Source: CALMZY01 sp052033915 (GTDB lineage Bacteria > Verrucomicrobiota > Kiritimatiellia > CAIQIC01 > JAGNIJ01). Taken from it: a stretch of DNA of 64,000 bases. Location of the stretch: the NCBI GenBank assembly GCA_052033915.1, contig JBPOJF010000006.1, forward strand, positions 186,001 to 250,000, given 5' to 3'. The first letter of the stretch is position 1; each line of letters starts with the position of its first letter. The translations under genes were made by a program, and so were the position numbers. The notes beneath the pieces were generated by a model. The model saw only the letters and a program-made list of their open reading frames with translations, had not been told where the DNA came from and ran no database searches. Below, piece after piece: positions 25,010 through 33,635 of this stretch.

Positions 25010-27277
25010 ATGCCTGGCGCGCTACAGAGAATTGCATTTCTTGGAAACTACCTGCCGCGGCGTTGCGGCATCGCCACGTTCACGACCGACCTCTGCGAGG
25101 CCGTCAACAGTCTGGCCGGCGAGACGCAATGCTTTGCCGTGGCAATGAATGACCGGACTCAGGGGTATCCGTATCCGCCGCTCGTGCGGTTCGAAATCGA
25201 GGAAGAGCGGCGGGAACAATACGATCTCGCCGCCGACTTCATCCGGCTGAGCCAGCCGGACGTGCTGTGCGTCCAGCATGAATACGGAATCTACGGAGGG
25301 CGCGCGGGCCGGTACCTGATCCCCCTCCTCCGGCAGGTCCGGATGCCGATTATCACCACCCTGCATACCGTGCTGCTCGATCCGAATCCGGACCAGCGCA
25401 AGGTGCTGACGGAACTGGCCGACATTTCGGACCGGCTGGTCGTGATGAGCCCGAGGGCGGTCGACTATCTGAAAACCATCTACCGGACGCCCGAATCGAA
25501 AATCGCCTTGATCCATCACGGCATTCCCGACATGCCGTTCGTGGACCCGAATTTTTACAAGGATCAGTTCAATGTCGAAGGCCGGCCGGTGCTCCTGACG
25601 TTCGGCCTGCTGTCGCCCAACAAGGGCATCGAGTACATGATCGAGGCGCTCCGGCGCATCGTCCGGGAATACCCCAACATCGTCTATATCATCCTCGGCG
25701 AAACGCACCCGAACGTCCGGCGCGAGCACGGCGAGTCGTACCGTCTGGGCCTCCAGCAGAAAGTTCGGGAACTCGGGCTCGAATCGAACGTTCTGTTCAT
25801 GAACCGTTTCGTCGAACTCAGCGAACTTTGCGAGTACCTCGGCTGCGCCGACATCTACATCACGCCGTATCTCAACCCGGCGCAGATCACGTCCGGCACG
25901 CTGGCCTACGCCCTGGGCACGGGCAAGGCCGTGGTCTCCACGCCGTACTGGTACGCCGAGGACATGCTCGCCGAAGAGCGCGGGAGGCTGGTTCCCTTCC
26001 GCAACGCGGACGCCCTGGCCGACACGGTCATCGATCTCCTCGCGAACGAAACCGAGCGGCACGCGATGCGAAAACGCGGCTACACGCTCGGCCGATCCAT
26101 GATCTGGAAGGAGGTCGCGGGAAGATACATCGACTTGATGCAAACGGTGCGCGAAGAGCGGTTGACGCGGCCCAAGCCCGTGACCGCGGCCCTCCCTACG
26201 AAGGACAGGATCGACGAACTTCCCGAACTGAACCCCCACCACCTGATGGTGCTGACCGACGGCGTGGGCATCATCCAGCACGCGAAGTTCTCCGTGCCGA
26301 ACCGCCATTTCGGCTACAGCACGGACGACCAGGCGCGGGCGATGATTGTCGCCGTCAAAGGCAGCAACCACGAGCCTCATGCGACCGACTGGACGGCGCT
26401 CGAGGCGAAGTATCTTGCATACCTCTACCATGCGTTCGACGAGGAATCGGGGCTCTTCCGGAATTTCCTGACCTTCCGCGGCGACTGGGAACCCTTGCAG
26501 GGGGCGACCGAGGACGTGCACGCGCGGGCGGTCTGGGCCCTGGCTCAAACCGTGGCGCACACGCTCAGCGATGGACACCGCGGACTCGCTATCCAGTTGC
26601 TCGAGGAGGCCATCGGGCCGACCCTCACCTTCACGTCCCCGCGCGCGTGGGCCTTCACCATCCTTGGAATCCAGGAGTATCTGCGGCATTTCAGCGGCGC
26701 CACGGCATTCCGTCGCGAGAGGGAGGATCTGGCGCTACGCCTCTTCCATCTGTTCGAACGGAACCAGTCAAACGACTGGCCGTGGCCGGAAGATCAACTG
26801 ACCTATTCAAACGCCCGATTGGCCCACGCCCTCATCGAGGCGGGCAAGTGGCTGCCTCACAACCGCATGCTCGACATGGGGCTGCGCAGCTTGCGCTGGC
26901 TCGACCGGATTCAGACGGCCCCCGAAGGCCATTTCGTCCCCGTCGGCACCGACGGCTGGTTCCATCGCGGCGGAGAGAAGGCCCGTTTTGATCAACAACC
27001 CCTGGAAGCCTACACGATGCTCGACGCCTGCCTCGCCGCCTATCGGGCCACGAGGGACGAACAATGGCTGACCTCCGCGCGCCGCGCGTTCGACTGGTTC
27101 CTGGGCCGGAACGATCTGCACGTGCCGCTCTACGACGCCGCGACCGGGGCCTGCCACGACGGCCTGCACGCCGATCGCATCAACCAGAACCAGGGTGCGG
27201 AATCCACCATCGCATGGCTGCTCAGCCTGCTGATCATGAGCGAGTTGGAAGACGAGATGAACTCCGCCAATCCATAA
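25010..27277 (+). CDS. GT4 glycosyltransferase fused to an (alpha/alpha)-barrel-like domain
   Basis: 755 residues. Residues 5-390 are a GT-B GT4 enzyme: IAFLGNYLPRRCGIATFT, CVQHEYGIYGG, LLTFGLLSPNKGIEYMIEAL and ITPYLNPAQITSGTLAYALG. Residues 410-750 are helical repeats with Trp/His-rich turns (FGYSTDDQARAM, GATEDVHARAVWAL, DWPWPEDQLTYSNARLAHAL, GRNDLHVPLYDAATGACHDG), like glycan-processing toroids. The second domain might hydrolyse, phosphorolyse or bind the product. ATG 25010 has AAAGGA 5 nt ahead. It is the first gene of the plus-strand operon, 15 nt before a GH130 gene. Confidence 0.82.
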   Translation: MPGALQRIAFLGNYLPRRCGIATFTTDLCEAVNSLAGETQCFAVAMNDRTQGYPYPPLVRFEIEEERREQYDLAADFIRLSQPDVLCVQHEYGIYGGRAGRYLIPLLRQVRMPIITTLHTVLLDPNPDQRKVLTELADISDRLVVMSPRAVDYLKTIYRTPESKIALIHHGIPDMPFVDPNFYKDQFNVEGRPVLLTFGLLSPNKGIEYMIEALRRIVREYPNIVYIILGETHPNVRREHGESYRLGLQQKVRELGLESNVLFMNRFVELSELCEYLGCADIYITPYLNPAQITSGTLAYALGTGKAVVSTPYWYAEDMLAEERGRLVPFRNADALADTVIDLLANETERHAMRKRGYTLGRSMIWKEVAGRYIDLMQTVREERLTRPKPVTAALPTKDRIDELPELNPHHLMVLTDGVGIIQHAKFSVPNRHFGYSTDDQARAMIVAVKGSNHEPHATDWTALEAKYLAYLYHAFDEESGLFRNFLTFRGDWEPLQGATEDVHARAVWALAQTVAHTLSDGHRGLAIQLLEEAIGPTLTFTSPRAWAFTILGIQEYLRHFSGATAFRREREDLALRLFHLFERNQSNDWPWPEDQLTYSNARLAHALIEAGKWLPHNRMLDMGLRSLRWLDRIQTAPEGHFVPVGTDGWFHRGGEKARFDQQPLEAYTMLDACLAAYRATRDEQWLTSARRAFDWFLGRNDLHVPLYDAATGACHDGLHADRINQNQGAESTIAWLLSLLIMSELEDEMNSANP

Positions 27278-27292
27278 AGAAAGGAATTGCCC

Positions 27293-28282
27293 GTGAAGCC
27301 GACGCAGAAAGACAAGATCGATCCGGGGCAGACAGGCGAACTGTTTCAGCGCTGGCCGCAGAATCCGTTGCTGACGGCCGCTCAGTGGCCGTATCCCGTC
27401 AACTCGGTGTTCAATCCCGGCGCCGTTCGTCTCCACGACACGGGCGAAATACTGCTTCTGGCCCGCGCGGAAGACCGCCGCGGCATCTCGCACCTCACGA
27501 CGGTCCGATCCGCCGACGGCATAACCCGATGGACCATCGACCCATCGCCCACATTCCCGGCCCGGTCTCCGGATCGCCCGGAAGAGGTCTGGGGCGTCGA
27601 GGACCCTCGCATCGTCTGGGTCCCGGAAATTGAACGCTACGCCGTCACGTACACCTCGTACTCGCGTGGCGGGCCCGGCGTATCCCTGGCGCTGACACAG
27701 GATTTCCGCGCGTTCGAGTACTACGGGATGGTCATGCCTCCCGAGGACAAGGACGCGGCGTTGTTCCCCCGGCGTTTCGGCGGGCACTGGGCCATGATTC
27801 ACCGCCCGGTGCCGGCATCGGGCTCGGCGCACATGTGGATCTCCTTCTCGCCGGACCTGCGCCACTGGGGAAGCCACAGGGTCCTGATGCCCGCACGCGA
27901 GGGCGCATGGTGGGATGCGCGAAAGATCGGCCTCAGCACCCCGCCGATCGAAACGCCGGAAGGCTGGCTGATCATTTACCACGGCGTGCGACAGACGGCC
28001 GCGGGCTGTCTGTACCGCCTCGGCCTTGCCCTGCTGAGCCTCGAGAATCCCACAGAGGTGATCTACCGCGGCGACGAGTGGGTCTTCGGCCCGGTGATGC
28101 CGTATGAACGGACGGGCGACGTCGGCGATGTCGTGTTTCCCTGCGGCGCCGTGCCGGACTCCGACGGTGACACGCTCAAGATCTACTACGGAGGCGCCGA
28201 CACTTCGATCAACCTGGCCACCGGAAGCATTCGAAGCATGCTCGCCTGGCTGAAACAGCATCACTACGACGGGACCCTCTGA
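27293..28282 (+). CDS. GH130-family phosphorylase or hydrolase (mannoside type)
   Basis: 329 residues, five-bladed propeller pattern. The family marker with the catalytic Asp is WGVEDPRIVWV (D104). FNPGAVRLHDTGEILLLARAEDR, DKDAALFPRRF and GWLIIYHGV are further blade motifs. A GTG at 27293 is chosen because AAGGA lies 7 nt before it; an upstream TTG is too close. GH130 enzymes act on beta-mannosides, by phosphorolysis or hydrolysis. Its pairing with the GT4 fusion suggests the mannosidic product is made and recycled by neighbours. Confidence 0.87.
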   Translation: MKPTQKDKIDPGQTGELFQRWPQNPLLTAAQWPYPVNSVFNPGAVRLHDTGEILLLARAEDRRGISHLTTVRSADGITRWTIDPSPTFPARSPDRPEEVWGVEDPRIVWVPEIERYAVTYTSYSRGGPGVSLALTQDFRAFEYYGMVMPPEDKDAALFPRRFGGHWAMIHRPVPASGSAHMWISFSPDLRHWGSHRVLMPAREGAWWDARKIGLSTPPIETPEGWLIIYHGVRQTAAGCLYRLGLALLSLENPTEVIYRGDEWVFGPVMPYERTGDVGDVVFPCGAVPDSDGDTLKIYYGGADTSINLATGSIRSMLAWLKQHHYDGTL

Positions 28283-28355
28283 TGTCGAGCGCGCGCGCCG
28301 GGCAAAACAGGTCGTCGAGAGTTGACGGATCGAAGAGAATGGGATTAGGTGTGAA

Positions 28356-29480
28356 ATGATGAATGACATGAGTTGGCTTTTCGATATGACCTTCGCAGGG
28401 AATGAGCCGTGGCGTCTCATCGGCCTGTTCGGCTCGCTGCTCGCGGGCCTGATCCTGGGAAAAGTCGGCCGGATGGTCCTGCAGGGCGCCTCGAAGCGCT
28501 TGGACGAGAACGGGCGGCACATCGCCTCGGTGACAATGACGTCGCTCGCCGACTCTATCGGGTTCCTGTCGTTCGCGGTGGGCCTGGAGGCCGGCGTGGG
28601 ATTCCTTCGCCTAAGCGAACATATCGACAACCTGTTCAACACGACCGTCAACATTCTCTTCATCCTCTCCGTGGCCTGGGTCGTGTATTGCCTCGTGGAT
28701 GTCGTGGATCGCTGGTTCAGATCCCTGACCGGGACGACATCGAATCGGATGGACGACATGCTCGCGCCTCTGGTCCGGAAGAGCCTCCGGGTCACGGTCG
28801 TCATCCTCGCGCTCCTGCAGGTCGCCACGGCGCTCAGCGACAAGCCGGTGACGTCCCTGATTGCGGGCCTCGGCGTCGGCGGCCTGGCCATCGCGCTGGC
28901 CGCCCAGGACACGCTGAAGAACTTCTTCGGCTCGCTCGTGATCCTGGCGGACAAGCCGTTCGGGCTCGGCGATCGCATCGTCGTGGACGGCCACGACGGG
29001 CCCGTGGAGGAAGTCGGATTCCGCTCGACCCGCATCCGAACTCTCGACGGCCATCTCGTGACGATCCCGAACGGCGAAATGGCCAACCGGACCATCCTGA
29101 ACATCGGCAAGCGCCCCTACATCCGGCGTCTGTCGAACCTGTCCATTCCCTTCGACACCCCGCCCGACAAGATCCGCCGGGCGGTGGAAATAATCCAAGA
29201 GATACTGAAAGACCACGAGGGCATGCGGCCCGAGTTTCCGCCGCGCGTCCATTTCAACGATTTCAATACCGCGTCGCTCAACATCATCATGATCTACTGG
29301 TATCATCCGCCCAACTACTGGGATTTCGTGGCTTTCAACGAACGGATCAATCAGGCGATTCTGACGCAATTCAACGCGGAGGGTATCGAGTTCGCGTTTC
29401 CCGCACAGACCGTGTATCTGGCGGGCGATCCGAAGCGCCCTTTGAATCCGGGAGAACAACAATATGGTCCTGGGCATTAA
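28356..29480 (+). CDS. MscS-family mechanosensitive channel
   Basis: 374 residues. About five membrane helices are visible, the last pore helix being VTSLIAGLGVGGLAIALAAQDTLKNFFGS split by Gly/Ala as in MscS TM3. The beta domain follows (ADKPFGLGDRIVVDGHDGPVEEVGFRSTRIRT) and then the mixed cytoplasmic vestibule. It releases solutes on hypo-osmotic shock. Its place inside the glucosylglycerate operon, overlapping the next gene by 17 nt, supports an osmolyte role for the cluster. Confidence 0.92.
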   Translation: MMNDMSWLFDMTFAGNEPWRLIGLFGSLLAGLILGKVGRMVLQGASKRLDENGRHIASVTMTSLADSIGFLSFAVGLEAGVGFLRLSEHIDNLFNTTVNILFILSVAWVVYCLVDVVDRWFRSLTGTTSNRMDDMLAPLVRKSLRVTVVILALLQVATALSDKPVTSLIAGLGVGGLAIALAAQDTLKNFFGSLVILADKPFGLGDRIVVDGHDGPVEEVGFRSTRIRTLDGHLVTIPNGEMANRTILNIGKRPYIRRLSNLSIPFDTPPDKIRRAVEIIQEILKDHEGMRPEFPPRVHFNDFNTASLNIIMIYWYHPPNYWDFVAFNERINQAILTQFNAEGIEFAFPAQTVYLAGDPKRPLNPGEQQYGPGH

Positions 29481-30771
29481 GAACTGGAAAAGCAGTCGGT
29501 ACATTACCCCCCAGCGGATCGGGTTCATGTCCACGCGCTTCGCCGGCACCGATGGCGTTTCCCTGGAAAGCGCAAAGTGGGCGACGGTCCTGCAGGAGGA
29601 CGACCACCAGTGCTTCTGGTACGCCGGGCGCCTAGACCGCGACGAGAAGTTCAGCGCCGTGGTCCCCGAGGCCTTCTTCGGCCATCCCGAAAACCTTTGG
29701 ATCGGCAACCGCATCTGGGGCCAGACCGCGCGCGACCGGCTCGTCACGGACCGCATCCACGCCCTGGCCGACTACCTGAAGTCCACGATCTACGACTTCG
29801 TTCGCCGCTTCGACCTCAAGATCCTGGTCTTCGAAAACATACTGAGCATCCCGATGCACGTGCCCCTCGGCGTGGCCGTCGCCGAGTTCATGTCGGAGAC
29901 GCATATCCCGTGCATCGGGCACCACCACGACTTCTACTGGGAACGGACGCGGTACTCCGTCAACGCCATCAACGACTTCCTCGACATGGCCTTCCCCTCC
30001 CGCGACCGCGATCTCCAGCATGTGGTGATCAACGAGAATGCGCAGGAGGAACTCGCGCGGCGGAAGTCCGTGTCGTCGATCGTCATTCCCAACGTGCTGG
30101 ACTTCGAGCACCCGCCCGCGCCGCCGGACGCCTACGCCGCGGACGTGCGGACGGACCTGGGACTCGACCCGAACGACGTCATGATCCTCCAGCCCACGCG
30201 CGTCGTCCCGCGCAAGGGAATCGAGCACGCCATCAACCTCGTCAAGATGCTCGGCGATACGAAGTACAAGCTCGTCGTCACCCACGAGGCGGGCGACGAG
30301 GGCCTGGAGTATCGGAACATGCTCGCCGAGTACGCGCGCCAGGTCGGCGTTGACCTGCGGTTCCTCGCCACCCGCGTGAGCGACACTCGGAAGTTGGACA
30401 GCGAGGGCAAGAAGGTCTACACGCTCTGGGACATCTACCCGCACGCGGCGCTGGTCACCTATCCCAGCCTGTACGAAGGATTCGGAAACGCATTCCTCGA
30501 GGCGGTCTACTTCAAGGTCCCCGTCCTCGTCAACCGGTACGCGATCTTCCAGCGCGACATCGAACCGAAGGGGTTCCAGATCCCGGTCATGGAGGGGTAT
30601 CTCACGATGGACGTCGTGAACGAAGTGCGCCGCCTCCTCGAGGATGCGGCGCACAGGAAGAAGGCCGTCGAGCACAATTACCGCATCGCCGCGCGGCATT
30701 TCAGCTATGCCGAACTGCGCCAGCGCCTTCGCGTTCTGATCGCGAACACAGGGAGCCTCTATCCGTCATGA
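29464..30771 (+). CDS. GT4-family glycosyltransferase, candidate mannosylglucosylglycerate-type synthase
   Basis: 435 residues. The start RIGFMSTRFAGTDGVSLE is the GT-B acceptor loop; LQPTRVVPRKGIEHAINLV and TYPSLYEGFGNAFLEAVYF form the donor site with E-x7-E. IGHHHDFYWERTRY is distinctive. ATG 29464 has GGGAG upstream and lies within the mscS end; its own stop overlaps the next start (ATGA). Between MscS and the phosphorylase it may mannosylate glucosyl(-3-phospho)glycerate, as MggA does in Petrotoga. That substrate is inferred from position only. Confidence 0.8.
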   Translation: MVLGIKNWKSSRYITPQRIGFMSTRFAGTDGVSLESAKWATVLQEDDHQCFWYAGRLDRDEKFSAVVPEAFFGHPENLWIGNRIWGQTARDRLVTDRIHALADYLKSTIYDFVRRFDLKILVFENILSIPMHVPLGVAVAEFMSETHIPCIGHHHDFYWERTRYSVNAINDFLDMAFPSRDRDLQHVVINENAQEELARRKSVSSIVIPNVLDFEHPPAPPDAYAADVRTDLGLDPNDVMILQPTRVVPRKGIEHAINLVKMLGDTKYKLVVTHEAGDEGLEYRNMLAEYARQVGVDLRFLATRVSDTRKLDSEGKKVYTLWDIYPHAALVTYPSLYEGFGNAFLEAVYFKVPVLVNRYAIFQRDIEPKGFQIPVMEGYLTMDVVNEVRRLLEDAAHRKKAVEHNYRIAARHFSYAELRQRLRVLIANTGSLYPS

Positions 30772-32480
30772 GATCGCCGCTCTCCCAGCAGACCCTCGAG
30801 CGGCTGCGCGGCCGGCTGCGCGGGCTCTACGGGGAACAGGCGGAGCGATGCCTCGAACGCCTGGCCATGATGGCCGGCCGTTACGGCGTCGCCGCCGCGG
30901 CGCGGCCGGCCCCCGCAACGCGATGGGACTCGCGCGACGCCGTGCTCATCACCTACGGCGACATGATCCGCGCGCCGGACGAGCCGCCGCTGGCAACGCT
31001 CAAGCGGTTCGCGGACGACCGCCTCAAGGACGCCTTCAGCACGATCCACGTCCTTCCGTTCTTCCCCTACTCCTCCGACGACGGGTTCTCCGTCATTCAT
31101 TTTCGCACCGTGAACCCCGAACTGGGCGACTGGCCGGACATCCAGGCCCTCGGCAAAAACTTCCGCCTCGCCTTCGACCTCGTGCTCAACCACGTTTCGA
31201 GGGCGAGCGGGTGGTTCCAGGATTACCTCGCCGGCATCGCGCCGGGCCGGCGCTATTTCATTGAGCCCGATCCCGGCGCCGACCTGTCCGCGGTCGTCCG
31301 CCCCCGGAGCCTCCCCCTGCTGACGCCCGTCACGACGCCGGGCGGAAAGCGATCGGTGTGGACCACGTTCAGCGAGGACCAGATCGACCTCGACTTCTCC
31401 AACCCCGACGTCCTCTTCGAACTGCTCGACATCCTCCTCTTCTACGTCTCCATGGGCGCGCGCGTCATCCGCCTCGACGCCATTGCCTATCTTTGGAAGC
31501 GCGCCGGAACGCCGTGCATCCACCTGCCCGAGACCCACGAGATCGTGAAGTTGTTCCGCGACGTCCTGGAAGCCGTCGCTCCGGACGTCCTGCTTCTCAC
31601 CGAGACGAACGTCCCCCAGGCCGAGAATTACTCCTACTTCGGCGACGGCGACGAGGCGCACATCGCGTACCAGTTCGCCCTGCCGCCGCTCCTGCTGCAT
31701 GCCCTGCAGTCCGGCACCGCCAGGCACCTGAATGCGTGGGCATCCGCGCTTCCCACCCTGCCGGCCGGCTGCACGGTCCTGAACTTCACGGCGTCGCACG
31801 ACGGCATCGGCCTGCGGCCGCTCCAGGGACTTCTCCCCGACACCGAGATCCGCGCCCTCGTCGCGCGCATGCAGACGCTCGGCGCGCAGGTCTCGACCCG
31901 CCGGAACAGCGACGGAACGGACAGCCCCTACGAATTGAACATCACGTACTTCGATGCCATGCGCGGGAACGGCGAACCGGCGGCGGCGCACATCCAGCGC
32001 TTCCTGTGCTCGCAGACGATCCCCCTGGCGCTCAAGGGCATCCCGGCGATCTACTTCAACAGCCTGGTCGCCGCCGGCAACGACGAGGAGGGAGCGCGGC
32101 GGACCGGGCGCGCTCGCTCGCTCAACCGCCGGAAGTGGAGCCGGGCCGAACTCGACGAAGCCTTGAAGGATGAGAAGAGCAACGCGGCGCAGGTGTTCCA
32201 GGAATGCATCCGCCTGCTCCGCCTGCGCGCCGGACACCCCGCCTTCCATCCCGACGGCGACCAGAAGATTCTCGACCTCGGAGAGAGCGTATTTGCCGTC
32301 GAGCGCACTTCGCCTGACGGAAGAGAAACCGTGCTCGCCATCACCAATTGTGCCGGCGAGCCCGCGGCCGTGCCGACGTCTGTTGTCCGCAACAGGACGG
32401 ATCTCATCCTCGGCGAAAAGCCCCGCACGGATGGGGATGCAACCCGCCTGAGTCCCTACCAATCCATCTGGCTGGTATGA
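30768..32480 (+). CDS. GH13_18-type phosphorylase, probable glucosylglycerate phosphorylase
   Basis: 570 residues. The sucrose-phosphorylase-type barrel is complete: THVLPFFPYSSDDGFSV-like segment at 92-109, nucleophile D237 in IRLDAIAYLWK, acid/base E279 in LLTETNVP, and the stabilising D345 in NFTASHDGIGLRP. The acceptor loop RRNSDGTDSPYELNITYFD is close to that of glucosylglycerate phosphorylases. The expected reaction is glucosylglycerate + Pi to glucose-1-phosphate + glycerate. The next gene, overlapping by ATGA, is glycerate kinase, which strongly supports this over sucrose. Confidence 0.85.
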   Translation: MRSPLSQQTLERLRGRLRGLYGEQAERCLERLAMMAGRYGVAAAARPAPATRWDSRDAVLITYGDMIRAPDEPPLATLKRFADDRLKDAFSTIHVLPFFPYSSDDGFSVIHFRTVNPELGDWPDIQALGKNFRLAFDLVLNHVSRASGWFQDYLAGIAPGRRYFIEPDPGADLSAVVRPRSLPLLTPVTTPGGKRSVWTTFSEDQIDLDFSNPDVLFELLDILLFYVSMGARVIRLDAIAYLWKRAGTPCIHLPETHEIVKLFRDVLEAVAPDVLLLTETNVPQAENYSYFGDGDEAHIAYQFALPPLLLHALQSGTARHLNAWASALPTLPAGCTVLNFTASHDGIGLRPLQGLLPDTEIRALVARMQTLGAQVSTRRNSDGTDSPYELNITYFDAMRGNGEPAAAHIQRFLCSQTIPLALKGIPAIYFNSLVAAGNDEEGARRTGRARSLNRRKWSRAELDEALKDEKSNAAQVFQECIRLLRLRAGHPAFHPDGDQKILDLGESVFAVERTSPDGRETVLAITNCAGEPAAVPTSVVRNRTDLILGEKPRTDGDATRLSPYQSIWLV

Positions 32481-33628
32481 TGAAAATCGTCCTCGCCTTC
32501 GATTCCTTCAAAGGAAGTCTCCCGGCAAGCGAAGCCTGCGCCATCGTCAGGAAGGCGCTGTTGTCAATTCATCCGGATTGGACGGTTGTTTCCAAACCGA
32601 TGGCGGACGGGGGCGAAGGAACGGCGGAGGCGATGCGGGCCAATCTCAGCGGGCGCCGGGTTCGCGCCACGGTCATGGGCCCGCTGCCGCGCCGCCGTGT
32701 GCGGGCCGGGTTCGTGTGGTTTCCCGCCACGCGCACCGCGGTCGTCGAAATGGCTGCGGCGAGCGGCCTGACTCTTCTCCGGCGCGGCGAGTTGAACCCG
32801 CTGAAAACCACGACCTACGGCACGGGAATGCTGATCGCCGCGGCGGCTCGAAAGGGAGCGCGGAAAATCTGGCTGGCCGTCGGCGGAAGCGCGACGGTGG
32901 ACGGCGGAGTCGGCGCCGCCATGGCGCTCGGCTGGAGATTCCTCGACGCGCGCGGCCGCGAAATCGGGCTCGGCGGCGGCGAACTCGCGCGGATCGAGAC
33001 GATCGTGCCGCCGGCCACCCGGAATCTCCCGCCGGTCGAAGTCCTCTGCGATGTGAACAATCCCCTGACCGGACCTCGCGGGGCCGCGCGCGTATACGGC
33101 CCGCAAAAAGGAGCAACACCCGCCGGGGTCGCCCAGCTCGATGCCGGCCTGAAGCATTTGGCCGGGATTGTCAACCGCACGCTGGGCCGGCAGATCGACA
33201 TCCCCGGCGGAGGCGCGGCAGGCGGGCTGGCCGCCGGCGCCGTGGCGTTCCTGAATGCGACGCTCGTTTCGGGCGCGGATGCGGTGATGCGCGCCGGCCG
33301 CCTTGACGAATCGCTGCGCGGCGCGGACTGGGTGATCACCGGAGAGGGACAATTCGACCGCCAGTCGCTCCAGGGCAAGGTGGTCTCCGGCATCGCGCGC
33401 ACGGCCCGGAAGCGGGGCGTGCAGGTGGCGGTAATCGCTGGAAGCGTGAAGGTGACTCCCGCACGGTACAGACGAGCCGGGATCCAAACCGCACTCGCGC
33501 TTCGGCGTCCCGGCATGACCCTGGAAAAAGCCATATCCGCCGCACCGGTTCTGCTTGCGGACTGCGCCGCTCGCCTCGTCGGAACCCTGGCCGTCTCGTT
33601 TCGTGTCTCGCCCCGTTTTCGTGGTTAA
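32477..33628 (+). CDS. Glycerate kinase (GlxK/GarK family)
   Basis: 383 residues. Motifs: IVLAFDSFKGSLPASEAC at the start, KPMADGGEGTAEAM, VGGSATVDGGVGAAMALGW, IPGGGAAGGLAAG and VITGEGQFDRQSLQGK. The family phosphorylates D-glycerate, usually at C2. ATGATG at 32477 overlaps the phosphorylase stop. It would return the glycerate released from glucosylglycerate to glycolysis. The last 20 residues are poorly conserved. Confidence 0.93.
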   Translation: MMKIVLAFDSFKGSLPASEACAIVRKALLSIHPDWTVVSKPMADGGEGTAEAMRANLSGRRVRATVMGPLPRRRVRAGFVWFPATRTAVVEMAAASGLTLLRRGELNPLKTTTYGTGMLIAAAARKGARKIWLAVGGSATVDGGVGAAMALGWRFLDARGREIGLGGGELARIETIVPPATRNLPPVEVLCDVNNPLTGPRGAARVYGPQKGATPAGVAQLDAGLKHLAGIVNRTLGRQIDIPGGGAAGGLAAGAVAFLNATLVSGADAVMRAGRLDESLRGADWVITGEGQFDRQSLQGKVVSGIARTARKRGVQVAVIAGSVKVTPARYRRAGIQTALALRRPGMTLEKAISAAPVLLADCAARLVGTLAVSFRVSPRFRG

Positions 33629-33635
33629 TACCTCC

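Noticed and set aside
25022..26689. A 555-codon minus-strand frame
   Set aside because: Antisense shadow of the GT4 fusion gene; repetitive Arg/Val/Gly/Asp composition and no motifs.
26807..29110. A 767-codon open frame on the minus strand
   Set aside because: It is antisense to the GT4 fusion, GH130 and MscS genes, is Arg/Pro-rich and has no recognisable domain; high GC keeps the antisense frame open.
30759..32462. A 567-codon minus-strand frame
   Set aside because: Lies exactly over the GH13 phosphorylase in antisense; no family features.
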